24,106 bases of DNA. It comes from JBMNCQ01 sp049366715 (GTDB taxonomy: Bacteria > Bacillota > Peptococcia > Peptococcales > BICA1-8). Within the stretch, counting starts at the first letter, position 1. Each line of letters starts with the position of its first letter. Made by a program: the position numbers and the translations under genes. The notes below the pieces were generated by a model. That model was given only the letters and a program-made list of their open reading frames with translations, had not been told where the DNA came from and did not search any database. This document shows, in pieces, positions 14,190 to 22,237 of this stretch. The stretch is taken from assembly GCA_049366715.1 (NCBI GenBank), contig JBMNCQ010000018.1, forward strand, positions 1-24,106, written 5' to 3'.

Positions 14190-14217
14190 CTGACACTATT
14201 TACTTCAGGATTATTAA
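14190..14217 (+). promoter_or_regulatory. Possible gap promoter
   Basis: CTGACA (14190-14195) and TATTAA (14212-14217) are separated by 16 bp, about 90 bp before the gap start codon. The -10 box is weak, and another A/T-rich box near 14116 is an alternative. Confidence 0.3.
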
Positions 14218-14306
14218 TTTTGTCAGCTTTTTATTTTCTCTTTTTTGGTCAGGTTGTCCGGAAGTAGTTAACTAACTTATCAGCAAAACATGGAGGTATT
14301 AAAAAA

Positions 14307-15338
14307 ATGGTTACAAAAATTGGTATTAATGGTTTCGGAAGAATTGGCAGACTATGTTTACGAGCTGCCCTTGCAAGAACAGACCTTGAAGTTGTCGCAG
14401 TGAATAGTACTGCTGATCCCAAAACAAGTGCCCATCTATTTAAATATGATTCTACCCATGGTATTTATCAGGGTACGGTAGAGACAGCAGCAGACGGTTT
14501 AATCATAGACGGCCAAAAAATAGTTTTGCTCTCCGATAGAGACCCTGCTAATTTACCCTGGGGTAAATTAGGTGCAGATATCGTAATTGAATCCACCGGT
14601 AAGTTTAAAACCAGCGAAGACTGCAAGGTACATATTGCCTCAGGCGCTAAGAAAGTAATTATTACCGCGCCGGGCAAAAATGTTGATGCAACCATCGTGA
14701 TGGGCGTAAATGAAAAAACCTATGACAGCAGTAAGCATCATATTATTTCCAATGCTTCTTGTACAACGAATTGTCTGGCTCCTATCGTAAAAGTACTTCA
14801 TGATCATTTGACAATAAAAAGCGGTTTAATGACCACTGTTCATGCCTTTACCAATGATCAAAAGAACCTTGATAACAGGCATAAAGACCTGCGAAGAGCC
14901 AGAGGCTGCACCCAGTCAATTATTCCGACAACTACAGGAGCGGCTAAAGCAGTGACAGAAGTAATCCCCGAATTAGAAGGCAAATTAAACGGGCTGGCCT
15001 TAAGGGTCCCCACTCCTGATGTCTCTTTGGTCGATTTAGTGGTCGAATGTGCGGAAGAAATCGATGCCGAATCCATTAACAGTCTTCTGAAAAAAGCATG
15101 TGAAACCGACTTAAAAGGGATTTTAGCCTTCTGCACAGAGCCTCTTGTTTCCATTGATTTTACAGGTAATTCTAATTCAGGCATTATTGATGCCCTTTCC
15201 ACTATGGTGGTAGGGCCTCATACTATAAAAATACTGGCCTGGTATGATAACGAGTGGGGCTATAGCTGCCGGGTATTAGACCTGGCGGCATATGTAGGCG
15301 TTCAAGAAGCAGACAGCAGCCAGAAACTGGCCGGCTGA
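14307..15338 (+). CDS. gap: Glyceraldehyde-3-phosphate dehydrogenase, GapB-like
   Basis: This 343-residue enzyme interconverts glyceraldehyde 3-phosphate and 1,3-bisphosphoglycerate. It has the NGFGRIGR loop at 8-15, catalytic Cys152 in SNASCTTNCLAP, His179, and the C-terminal WYDNEWGYS. Several features resemble Bacillus GapB rather than GapA: NDQKNLDNRHKDLRRAR (not ILDLPHKD), PLVSIDF (not PLVSRDY), and Ser34 after Asn33 where NAD-specific GapA has Asp. Loss of that Asp fits use of NADP(H) and a gluconeogenic role. GGAGG lies ten bases before the ATG. The gene is divergent from pycB with a large control region, and has a strong terminator. Cofactor preference is inference. Confidence 0.95.
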   Translation: MVTKIGINGFGRIGRLCLRAALARTDLEVVAVNSTADPKTSAHLFKYDSTHGIYQGTVETAADGLIIDGQKIVLLSDRDPANLPWGKLGADIVIESTGKFKTSEDCKVHIASGAKKVIITAPGKNVDATIVMGVNEKTYDSSKHHIISNASCTTNCLAPIVKVLHDHLTIKSGLMTTVHAFTNDQKNLDNRHKDLRRARGCTQSIIPTTTGAAKAVTEVIPELEGKLNGLALRVPTPDVSLVDLVVECAEEIDAESINSLLKKACETDLKGILAFCTEPLVSIDFTGNSNSGIIDALSTMVVGPHTIKILAWYDNEWGYSCRVLDLAAYVGVQEADSSQKLAG

Positions 15339-15341
15339 GGT

Positions 15342-15413
15342 GGTAAGCTATGGGGATAAAGTTTCCGTTAGATAAAGATAGACAGTAACTACAGAGCTAC
15401 TAGATAGCTTACC
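15342..15413 (+). repeat. 10-bp inverted repeat between gap stop and its terminator
   Basis: GGTAAGCTAT (15342-15351) is perfectly complementary to ATAGCTTACC (15404-15413) with 52 bases between, directly after the gap stop codon. A tiny frame with GAGGTGG upstream (ATG at 15350, 12 codons) lies inside. The structure would form in the 3' part of the gap mRNA; its purpose is unclear. Confidence 0.4.
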
Positions 15414-15453
15414 TCTACCTATCCCGGAAGTCTTCCCCGAAGCTTACCTTAAT

Positions 15454-15485
15454 AAAAAAGCCCTCCGCCTGGAGGGTCTTTTTTA
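15454..15485 (+). terminator. gap terminator
   Basis: CCCTCC (15461-15466) and GGAGGG (15471-15476) form a stem with a 4-nt loop, followed by TCTTTTTT and preceded by an A run, so it can also work in reverse. Beyond it, 15486-15576 holds a spaced 8-bp inverted repeat (ACCACAGA at 15487, complement ending at 15547) and no gene. Confidence 0.85.
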
Positions 15486-15576
15486 TACCACAGATCAAAA
15501 TAATGAAAAAAATAAATAATAAGTTCAACATCATCTTCTTCTGTGGTCTTAGCGGGGTGCTACGGAGTAGCTATAT

Positions 15577-15711
15577 TTAAAGGGGGGATTTAAACCAGTA
15601 ATTAGTACTTACTATTTTTTCTTGGGTTTTATAGCAATATTTGTTTTTCTTACCTCTTATTATAATATACAATACAATAACAAGCAAGCATCCCAACTCA
15701 ATCCATGGCAT
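15577..15711 (-). CDS. Possible 44-residue single-pass membrane peptide
   Basis: The frame from ATG at 15711 encodes 44 residues with one hydrophobic helix (IELGCLLVIVLYIII) followed by a basic stretch (RGKKNK), a positive-inside pattern. AAAGGGG lies ten bases upstream. An earlier in-frame ATG at 15765 has no binding site. No promoter is visible, and the gene lies downstream of the efflux operon terminator. I recognise no family. It may be a chance frame. Confidence 0.3.
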   Translation of the reverse strand: MPWIELGCLLVIVLYIIIRGKKNKYCYKTQEKIVSTNYWFKSPL

Positions 15712-15820
15712 GAAAAATATTCCCCTTTCAACCATATTTTGGCACTGTTCCAAATTTATTGACATTCTTTATTTACCAATATCATATACAATCCTCAATA
15801 ATTGTCTACCGTTCTTCGGC

Positions 15821-15859
15821 AAAAAAAGACCAGGGTCCTAGTTTAAAGGGACCCTGGTC
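15821..15859 (-). terminator. Terminator of the efflux operon
   Basis: Arms 15828-15838 and 15849-15859 (GACCAGGGTCC) pair perfectly over 11 bp, followed on the minus strand by seven T residues. The stem includes the last codons and stop of the second permease gene, fixing the end of the operon. Confidence 0.88.
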
Positions 15860-17018
15860 CCGGTTGTTTTTTGCGGAGATACTTAAACTTAAAAGCTATC
15901 CCGGAGAGAATTAGAAAGACACCGGCAACAGTCACCAGAATATGAATATCATCCCTAATTATGTTAAAGCCTGCCCCCATGAGGGCTATCTTTCTTACAT
16001 TCTCAGCAAAATAAGTGAGGGGAAAGATTTGCGCCAGTATTTTATAAAAACCCGTCATGGCAGCAATCGGCCAGGTATACCCGGATATCAAAAAAGAAGG
16101 CAAAGCCACCAGCATTGCATACTGGGTAGCATCTAATGAGTTTCTGGCTATTATCGATAAAAAAATTCCTATTGCACAAATACATGCAATAAAAGCTGCA
16201 CTCAAAATTATAAGATCCCCATAAGAACCTTCCATCGGATAATCAAAAATCTTAACGGCAATCTGAAAATTTGCCATCCAGCCCACCAAACCGAGAACAA
16301 CATAAGGCAGAAATTTTCCTAATATTATGGATGCCGGATATTTGCCCTTTGCCACCAGTTCCTGTAACGTTCCTTTACGCCTCTCTTCCGAAATGGAAAT
16401 GGCTGCAAAATATAAAATCACTTGCTGAATCACAGCAGTCAGATAACCTAAAAGCAAAAAATTACTGTAATTACCTGCAGGGTTATACCATGGTCTAAGC
16501 AAAAAGGAAATAGGCAGAGCATGATCCAAAGCCTGTTCTTCCCGCTGACCCCGGGCTTCGAATTTCTTAACGGCGATGCCGGCCGATATTGCCCCTATTA
16601 TTTCCGCGGCACCTGTCATGGCAGTATTGCTCATGGTCATATTCGTGCCATTGGCTCCGATAAATATAGTGGTATTGCTGCCTTTCTTAATGCTTTCGGT
16701 AAAACCTTCAGGAATAACCAGAACCACATCAATTTCATCCTTCTGCATTAAATCTACGGCTTCTCCGGCCGAATCCAGTTCTTTGCTTAGCGTAAACTTA
16801 TCCGACTTGGCGAACCCTTGTATTACGGAACGGCTTAATTGACCGGGACTTTCATTTACTACCGCTAATTTTAAGTGTCTAATTGTTTTATTGCTATACA
16901 TGCAACCAAATAATAAGGTATATGAAATGGGGATGAAAAACAATATTACCCAGATCCGCTTTTGGGAACAGAGCCCTTTAAATTCCCGCCAGAATGTATT
17001 TCCGATCTTAATCAGCAT
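15843..17018 (-). CDS. ABC-2 type efflux permease (second of a pair)
   Basis: This 391-residue membrane protein has the YbhR/YbhS-type ABC-2 layout: a cytoplasmic start, a transmembrane helix at about 24-42, a large external domain (about 45-170, containing VVNESPGQLSRSV and DEIDVVLVIPEGF), then about five more helices. The C-terminal half carries LPLTYFAENVRKIALMG, typical of the family. I chose ATG at 17018 with AGGGG upstream; it overlaps the preceding permease by 7 bp, so translation is coupled. It is about the same length as, and clearly similar to, its neighbour, so the two likely form a heterodimeric pore. The substrate is unknown. Confidence 0.88.
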   Translation of the reverse strand: MLIKIGNTFWREFKGLCSQKRIWVILFFIPISYTLLFGCMYSNKTIRHLKLAVVNESPGQLSRSVIQGFAKSDKFTLSKELDSAGEAVDLMQKDEIDVVLVIPEGFTESIKKGSNTTIFIGANGTNMTMSNTAMTGAAEIIGAISAGIAVKKFEARGQREEQALDHALPISFLLRPWYNPAGNYSNFLLLGYLTAVIQQVILYFAAISISEERRKGTLQELVAKGKYPASIILGKFLPYVVLGLVGWMANFQIAVKIFDYPMEGSYGDLIILSAAFIACICAIGIFLSIIARNSLDATQYAMLVALPSFLISGYTWPIAAMTGFYKILAQIFPLTYFAENVRKIALMGAGFNIIRDDIHILVTVAGVFLILSGIAFKFKYLRKKQPGPGSL

Positions 17019-18205
17019 TCTTTTCCCCTCTTTCCCCACGGTAACCGGTGCCCCTGTTTATAACAATAGGCATATTTTAGACTGGCTGCTGCTAAAAGAA
17101 GATATCCGGCAGCCAAAATACTTAACCCCAGGAATTCATTCTGCAGAATTGCAAAATCGCTGCCTGTTAAAGCAATTTTTCGGAAATTCTCCGCAAAATA
17201 AGTTAAAGGTAAACAATGGGCAATCATTCTTAATATTTCCGGCATTGCCGCTAAGGGCCAGGTAAAACCTGTCAGCAGGAAAGTAGGATAAGCCATCAGC
17301 ATCGCATTTTGGGTACTCTCGACTTGATTTCCGGAAAAAACCCCCAAAATTATCCCCAGGGATATGACAGCTACGATAAATGGCATACCCATTAATAAAA
17401 TCAAGCCGAAGCTACCCCGTAAAGGAATGTCAAAAACCTTGAAGGCCAATAAAGCCACACCAAGCAAGGATAACACCGCAAAGCCAAAAAATACCATAAC
17501 TTTACCTGCAGCGAGAGAAATCAGCCTGCTTAAGTCCGTTCCGGATTCTTTAAAGGTCCCCTGTTCTTTCTCTTTGGCAAAAGAATTAGCTACACTCATC
17601 AGATAGATCTGCTGCAGTGCTACCGAAATGATCCCCAGTAATAAATAATTCGTATAATTATAGGTGGGGTTAAACCATGGCCTAAAGCTGATAGAAATCG
17701 GATTGGCAGTATTATAGGCTTGCTCCTCCAGAAGTCCCTGTGCTGTTAACTGCTTAATGACAATGCCGGCCGAATATGTCTTGGTAATTTGTAAAGCAGA
17801 AGCGGCCGCACCGTTACTTACGATCATATTGGCGGCATTTACCCCCATAAAAATACTGCTGCTGCGTCCCTTTTTAATATTCCGGGTAAAGTTTTCCGGG
17901 ATAATGATTACTACATCTATATCCCCTCTTTCCATTAATTCCTTGATTTCACTCTCATCCCTTAAATGATACTTGACGGCAAACCGGTCTGATTGATTAA
18001 ACCCCGCTACGACGGAACGGCTTAATTGACTGGGACTGTAATCAATAACCGCCGTTTTTAGATTTGTTACAATATGAGGACTGTACAGAAAGCCGAAAAG
18101 CAGTGTATATAATAGCGGTACCAGTACTACAACAGCCAGAGCCTTCTTATCCCGCCACAGACAATTTAATTCTCTGGTCATGGCAGGGCCGATCGTATTA
18201 AACAT
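17012..18205 (-). CDS. ABC-2 type efflux permease (first of a pair)
   Basis: This 397-residue permease has one N-terminal transmembrane helix (about residues 24-42, VVVLVPLLYTLLFGFLY), an external domain (about 45-175, with VIDYSPSQLSRSVVAGFNQ) and about five C-terminal helices. SFAKEKEQGTFKE before the second helix is the usual cytoplasmic coupling region. LPLTYFAENFRKIALTG is shared with the next gene. It starts 5 bp after the HlyD gene. In Escherichia coli the similar YbhG-F-S-R set includes an ATPase, YbhF; here no nucleotide-binding subunit is encoded in the operon. Drug or toxic-compound export is inferred. Confidence 0.88.
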   Translation of the reverse strand: MFNTIGPAMTRELNCLWRDKKALAVVVLVPLLYTLLFGFLYSPHIVTNLKTAVIDYSPSQLSRSVVAGFNQSDRFAVKYHLRDESEIKELMERGDIDVVIIIPENFTRNIKKGRSSSIFMGVNAANMIVSNGAAASALQITKTYSAGIVIKQLTAQGLLEEQAYNTANPISISFRPWFNPTYNYTNYLLLGIISVALQQIYLMSVANSFAKEKEQGTFKESGTDLSRLISLAAGKVMVFFGFAVLSLLGVALLAFKVFDIPLRGSFGLILLMGMPFIVAVISLGIILGVFSGNQVESTQNAMLMAYPTFLLTGFTWPLAAMPEILRMIAHCLPLTYFAENFRKIALTGSDFAILQNEFLGLSILAAGYLLLAAASLKYAYCYKQGHRLPWGKRGKEC

Positions 18206-18210
18206 CAGAA

Positions 18211-19227
18211 CTATCCCTCATTTCCCGGTAACGTGACCTCCAGGAGCATTCCCGGATAAAGCTGTTTTGCGGTATCATTTATCTTTATTTTAACTGCGTA
18301 ACTGATAATATCCTTTTCATTAAGCTCATTTGTAGATTTGCTAATGGCGAAATCAGGGTTTTTATTGATGCTGATCACTTCCCCTTGAAAAATGTAATCG
18401 GGATAAGCTTTACTCTGCAGTTCTGCTTTTTGTCCCAGCCTGACCTGCCCCATTTCCGTTTCTTTTACATTGATCTCAACCCAGGAATCACGGTAATCGG
18501 TAATCGTAATCACAGGCATACCCGACCCTACCAGTTCCCCCTTTTCGGCAATTAACATCGAAACGCTGCCTTTGCCGGGTGCAACTACCTCTGTTTCCTC
18601 CAAATTTATCAATACCTCTTGGAGCTTAGCCCGTGCCCCTGCATATTGGGCTTCCAGGGCTTTAATATCTTCAGCCTGAGCTCCTTCCAGAACCAGATCA
18701 TATTGCTCTACTGCCGCCTCAGCCTGCAAGCGGGCAACGTCGAGTTTAGTTGCTACCTCATCCAGTTGATCCTGGGGTAATGCTTCCGCCTCGTACAAAG
18801 GAAGCAGTCTTTCATATTTTTTTTGCAGCAGCTCAACCTGGGCCTCTGCCTGGCCCAGGACGGCTTTAGCCTGGGCGATCTGTTGCTTCCGGGCTCCGTT
18901 AACAGCTTTATTCAATTGTGCCTCAGCGGCTTTTACCCCTGCTTCTGCCTGGAGCTTTTTAACTTCTAAATCCGCAGGGTCAATTTCAAATAATAACGTT
19001 CCTTCTTTTACCTCCATCCCTTCCTGCACGTGGAGCTCGATAATGCGCCCCGGGATTTTACTGCTTACATCTACTTCTTTCGCTTCCACTGTTCCCGTAA
19101 AATGCAGATTACTGCCGGCGGCAGCAGCCTGCCTTTCACCACTGTCACAACCCACTGCTAAAAATCCGGCGCCGGCTAACAGTAACCAAAATACCATTCC
19201 CCTTATCTGTGTTGACTTATTAAACAT
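18211..19227 (-). CDS. HlyD-family membrane fusion lipoprotein
   Basis: This 338-residue periplasmic-adaptor-type protein has a lipobox LAVGC with the modified Cys at 27, so it is anchored as a lipoprotein. The order is a biotinyl-lipoyl half (EAKEVDVSSKIPGRI at about 48-62), a long alpha-helical hairpin (about 90-205, Ala/Gln/Glu-rich), the second lipoyl half (VVAPGKGSV) and beta-barrel segments (VEINVKETEMGQVRLGQKAEL). It links an inner membrane exporter to a TolC-like partner. AGGAGG precedes the ATG. A TetR-type palindrome lies 20 bp upstream in the tetR-hlyD gap, suggesting separate control of the transport genes. Confidence 0.9.
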   Translation of the reverse strand: MFNKSTQIRGMVFWLLLAGAGFLAVGCDSGERQAAAAGSNLHFTGTVEAKEVDVSSKIPGRIIELHVQEGMEVKEGTLLFEIDPADLEVKKLQAEAGVKAAEAQLNKAVNGARKQQIAQAKAVLGQAEAQVELLQKKYERLLPLYEAEALPQDQLDEVATKLDVARLQAEAAVEQYDLVLEGAQAEDIKALEAQYAGARAKLQEVLINLEETEVVAPGKGSVSMLIAEKGELVGSGMPVITITDYRDSWVEINVKETEMGQVRLGQKAELQSKAYPDYIFQGEVISINKNPDFAISKSTNELNEKDIISYAVKIKINDTAKQLYPGMLLEVTLPGNEG

Positions 19228-19247
19228 AAGTACACCTCCTGAAGTAT

Positions 19248-19263
19248 GTAACCGCTCAGTTAC
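19248..19263 (-). promoter_or_regulatory. Internal copy of the TetR-type operator, before hlyD
   Basis: On the plus strand GTAACC-GCTC-AGTTAC, a near palindrome, is followed by TTA. It matches the operator at the operon promoter (21349-21364) at 12 palindrome positions except one. It lies between the tetR stop and hlyD start. No strong promoter is visible here, so it may block read-through or control a weak internal promoter. Confidence 0.6.
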
Positions 19264-19279
19264 TTAAGCTTTTAAAAAA

Positions 19280-19888
19280 TTAACGGCAGATACCGTTTAA
19301 GATCAAATCATAAAGATGTTCCAGTCTGGCTTCTAAATTTATATCTATCTGATCCTTCCAGAGTACTTCCAATAATTCTCTCCGGGCAAAGGTCAAAAAA
19401 CAAAGGGCATTTATACTGATAATAAGCTGCTTTAAATCTAACTCCTCCCGCAAAACATTCTTTTTAACGCCGTCATCATACAATTCCCGGAGCCTTGCAT
19501 ACCCCATCAGCAGGGAATCAGGCATGATTTCCCTGGCTATCATACCACCGGCTATTTCCTCCCAGCCCATTATCTTGACATAAGAGGGATTATCCCATAA
19601 AAAATAATAGTACTCCCGGATAATCTGTTTCACACATGCAACGATATCACCCTTATTTTCAAAAGCTTTCTCCCCGATTGTATAAATTCTGTGAAAATTA
19701 ATTTTCAATACTTCCCGGTAAAGGTCTTCTTTAGATCCAAAATAATGATAAATCATGCGTTTGTTGATTCCTGCATTTTCAGCAATTACATTGACTGATG
19801 CAGCCTGCAGGCCATTTTCTGCAAATTGCTTTTCTGCTTCCCTGACAATTTTATTTTTCGTTGTTAAGGGATCCCTTATATTCGCCAT
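19280..19888 (-). CDS. TetR-family transcriptional repressor
   Basis: This 202-residue regulator has the N-terminal TetR helix-turn-helix: EAEKQFAENGLQAASVNVIAENAGI continuing to MIYHYFGSKEDLYREV at about residues 18-62, the family hallmark. The C-terminal helical domain senses the ligand. It is the second gene of the efflux operon, starting 9 bp after the TolC-like gene with GAGGTAG as binding site. A shared palindrome at two places in the operon is its probable operator, so it likely represses its own operon until the exported compound binds. The ligand cannot be predicted. Confidence 0.92.
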   Translation of the reverse strand: MANIRDPLTTKNKIVREAEKQFAENGLQAASVNVIAENAGINKRMIYHYFGSKEDLYREVLKINFHRIYTIGEKAFENKGDIVACVKQIIREYYYFLWDNPSYVKIMGWEEIAGGMIAREIMPDSLLMGYARLRELYDDGVKKNVLREELDLKQLIISINALCFLTFARRELLEVLWKDQIDINLEARLEHLYDLILNGICR

Positions 19889-19897
19889 CCCGCTACC

Positions 19898-21316
19898 TCA
19901 TTTCTCTTTATTTGCAAACTGCATTTTAACCTGATAATATTCGGCGGACATAAATACACCCTGCTCAGCTAATTCCAGTTCTCTTTTTACCAGTTCAAAA
20001 TCATAACCTGCTGCCGCACTGGTATTTAAAGCCTGTAAATATTTTAATTCACTGCCCGTCAGCATAAGTTTAGATATTAATTGGGCCTGATATCTAAGCT
20101 GATCCCAGTTATACTCTCTCTCGCCGGCAGCGGCATCTATCTTGGCCAGCCGGTATCCCTGCTGCTTTTCCCTATAATTAGCCAGTATCTCTTTCAGTTT
20201 ATTTTTTACTTCCACTTCTTTTTCTTCCTTAGCCAGCTTTGTTTTTGCCACTTCATCTTTCTTGATGGTTTTCTCATTACTTCCCGAAATATCGGCAATC
20301 TCGTCTTCCAGATCCTCAATATCCCGATCTATTCTCTGAAACTCATAAGTATTATCCACTACTTGATCGATAATGGCCGCAAAGGACGGCGGAGGCATAA
20401 TATGTTCGTCAATATGATATTTTACGATTTCTAAAGGAGCATCAATATTTCTGCCGGTATAATCATTAATTTTCCCCTTGAGTATTCGTAAATTTTCCCG
20501 GGCATACTTAAGTTTTTTGCCGTAATCCGATGCCGCTACCGCAATCTTATCAACATCAGTTTGGGCAGTTAAGCCGGAAGATCGTTTGATTCTTTCTACG
20601 TTGGCCATCTTTAAATATTGGTCATATGTTTTTTCCAATAAGTTAATACCGTCCTGCAGCTTGATGGTTTCCAAGACCAGTAAAGTAACGGTCTGCTTTA
20701 TCTGCTTTTCGGCATCTTCCCGCATCCTTTTTAAATCAGTCAATACATATTCCGCATTTTCCTGTTCTTCCCGCAGTTGTTTAACGATTGATGTACTATC
20801 AGCAACACCCAGCAGCTTTAAGATGCTCATCTGGCCTTCAACAATCTCCTCTGTCCCGCTGATTTTTTGTGTCAGGACCTTCTGAGTAAGTACCAAAGTT
20901 ATGTAATGGGCAAACAAGGCCCTTTGGTCTGCCTCGGAATAAACAGGTAAAAGAGCACTTATGGGGAGGTCCCGGGCCGGGTCCATACTTTCCCTGAATC
21001 CGATTCCTTCATATTTTCTTATGGCTGCTTCAACCTGGGACAATTGTTCGACATCAGCACGGCTCATTTGGTAATTTCCCATAGAATTGGCCCGGGCTTT
21101 GTCATATTCATTATCATAAATATACTCCAGCTTTTCCGCCTGATCCCTGACTAAATCTAAAGTTTTTAAATTCCGGTTATTCTTGGCCGCCAGGTCTTGA
21201 ATCTCAGCGAGGGTTAAAATATTTTTATCAACGGTTTCCTGAGCAGATACAGGGATCAGACTACTCCCTAGAAAACAACAAATTAATAAAAGTGAAAAAA
21301 ACCTTTTTACTCTCAT
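19898..21316 (-). CDS. TolC-like outer membrane efflux family protein
   Basis: This 472-residue protein begins with a Sec signal peptide (KRFFSLLLICCFLGSS, cleavage near VSA-QE at about 25). A mostly helical, coiled-coil body follows, with TolC-type repeat segments: ILTLAEIQDLAAKNNRNLKT near the start, then long Glu/Lys/Ala helices, VERIKRSSGLTAQTDVDKIAV around 250-270, and a final LVKRELELAEQGVF. The conserved TolC internal symmetry is blurred. I chose ATG at 21316 (AAAGGAG seven bases upstream); a longer frame to 21334 exists. Homologues occur in monoderm Clostridia, where there is no outer membrane, so its location is uncertain. It is the first gene of the efflux operon. Confidence 0.75.
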   Translation of the reverse strand: MRVKRFFSLLLICCFLGSSLIPVSAQETVDKNILTLAEIQDLAAKNNRNLKTLDLVRDQAEKLEYIYDNEYDKARANSMGNYQMSRADVEQLSQVEAAIRKYEGIGFRESMDPARDLPISALLPVYSEADQRALFAHYITLVLTQKVLTQKISGTEEIVEGQMSILKLLGVADSTSIVKQLREEQENAEYVLTDLKRMREDAEKQIKQTVTLLVLETIKLQDGINLLEKTYDQYLKMANVERIKRSSGLTAQTDVDKIAVAASDYGKKLKYARENLRILKGKINDYTGRNIDAPLEIVKYHIDEHIMPPPSFAAIIDQVVDNTYEFQRIDRDIEDLEDEIADISGSNEKTIKKDEVAKTKLAKEEKEVEVKNKLKEILANYREKQQGYRLAKIDAAAGEREYNWDQLRYQAQLISKLMLTGSELKYLQALNTSAAAGYDFELVKRELELAEQGVFMSAEYYQVKMQFANKEK

Positions 21317-21348
21317 GCTCTCACTCCTTTTCATTCTTCTCCGCCCTT

Positions 21349-21364
21349 GTAACCACCTGGTTAC
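21349..21364 (-). promoter_or_regulatory. TetR-type operator at the efflux operon promoter
   Basis: A perfect palindrome, GTAACC-ACCT-GGTTAC, is followed on the plus strand by TTA and starts 8 bp downstream of the -10 box, so it covers the start of transcription. The same motif recurs before hlyD (19248-19263). Confidence 0.65.
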
Positions 21365-21371
21365 TTACTAT

Positions 21372-21400
21372 ATTTTAACTCCATTTTTTTCATTTGTAAA
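21372..21400 (-). promoter_or_regulatory. Efflux operon promoter
   Basis: On the minus strand TTTACA (21400-21395), a 17-bp spacer and TAAAAT (21377-21372) each differ from consensus at one position. The operator lies immediately downstream. Confidence 0.65.
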
Positions 21401-21430
21401 TAAAAAGAACCCTTAGCCATCAAGGGTTCT
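21401..21430 (-). terminator. Terminator of the phosphoglucomutase / isomerase operon
   Basis: AGAACCCTT (21406-21414) pairs perfectly with 21422-21430 around a 7-nt loop, and is followed on the minus strand by TTTTATTT. It directly adjoins the efflux promoter. Confidence 0.85.
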
Positions 21431-21462
21431 ACAGAGCTTTAAATTCTAATTTCGGCTTATTT

Positions 21463-22182
21463 TCATTTCAAAAAACTGAACAAATGGGGATTGCGCAGAT
21501 ATAAATCATATAAAGTATCCTGGCCGGTGTCTATTGGTGCCGGCCAGTCATCAGCCTTGATAATCCGGGGGGTAACCTCCCGGTTATATTTTTTATTAGG
21601 CACCAATTTAAAGCTTCCCTGTCCATCATCCAGACAAAAATATGCCGCACCGCCCTTTTCCTGAATAGGCGCATAGTCCGACTTAAAAATTGCTTCTACC
21701 AGGTTGCACATCACCAGCATTTCCTGCCCTTTATTGATCGTGATATGTCCGTAATTGGGCGGAATATAGACTTTTTCACCCGCCTGAGCTTCAATAAAAA
21801 TAACTTCGTCAACATCACCGGCGGCGGTATTCTTCTGCAAAAGATACAGAGCTTCACCCTCCAATACTTCATAATACTCAGGATATGTATCATTACCCTG
21901 TTCCCGCAGGGGATGAAAATGCCCTACTGTCTTGACAAACTCCCCGTTAAGCCGATAGGGAGGAATAACTGTTATATCATACCTGATCCCATTGGTCAGA
22001 GCAGAAACCGCATCCTTTTTCTTAGCACCCCGGTACATATAATATATAGGCTTATCTGCCTTACACACAAAGTCCGTACAAGTCAAGCCCTGCAGGGCAT
22101 CCAAATAACGCACCGCAGGTATTGTCAAATCATATTCGTTGAGGATACTATTTTTTGTAAATTCCGGTCTAACCGCCACCAT
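21463..22182 (-). CDS. Cupin-type glucose-6-phosphate isomerase
   Basis: Interconverts glucose 6-phosphate and fructose 6-phosphate using the metal-dependent cupin enzyme known from archaea rather than the classical PGI. The 239-residue protein carries the cupin metal ligands His88 and His90 (TVGHFHP), Glu102 (TYPEYYEVLEGEALYLLQ) and His146 (PPNYGHITINKG), matching the archaeal H-x-H...E...H pattern. It is somewhat longer than the roughly 190-residue archaeal form. ATG at 22182 follows AAGGAG by five bases. It lies 55 bp after the phosphoglucomutase gene and they share promoter and terminator, which supports hexose-phosphate metabolism. Its start is well defined; the activity is inferred from family. 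Confidence 0.82.
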   Translation of the reverse strand: MVAVRPEFTKNSILNEYDLTIPAVRYLDALQGLTCTDFVCKADKPIYYMYRGAKKKDAVSALTNGIRYDITVIPPYRLNGEFVKTVGHFHPLREQGNDTYPEYYEVLEGEALYLLQKNTAAGDVDEVIFIEAQAGEKVYIPPNYGHITINKGQEMLVMCNLVEAIFKSDYAPIQEKGGAAYFCLDDGQGSFKLVPNKKYNREVTPRIIKADDWPAPIDTGQDTLYDLYLRNPHLFSFLK

Positions 22183-22237
22183 AAACACTCCTTATTTATT
22201 ACAGCTATTATTTAAAATGATTTCTCCTTAATTCTTC

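Noticed and set aside
15487..15547. Spaced ACCACAGA inverted repeat as a small mobile element
   Set aside because: Arms are only 8 bp, there is no target duplication, and no second copy is in the window.
15761..15790. TTGACA on the plus strand with ATATAC-like boxes downstream
   Set aside because: Spacing to a usable -10 box is poor, and nothing on the plus strand follows it except the efflux operon terminator.
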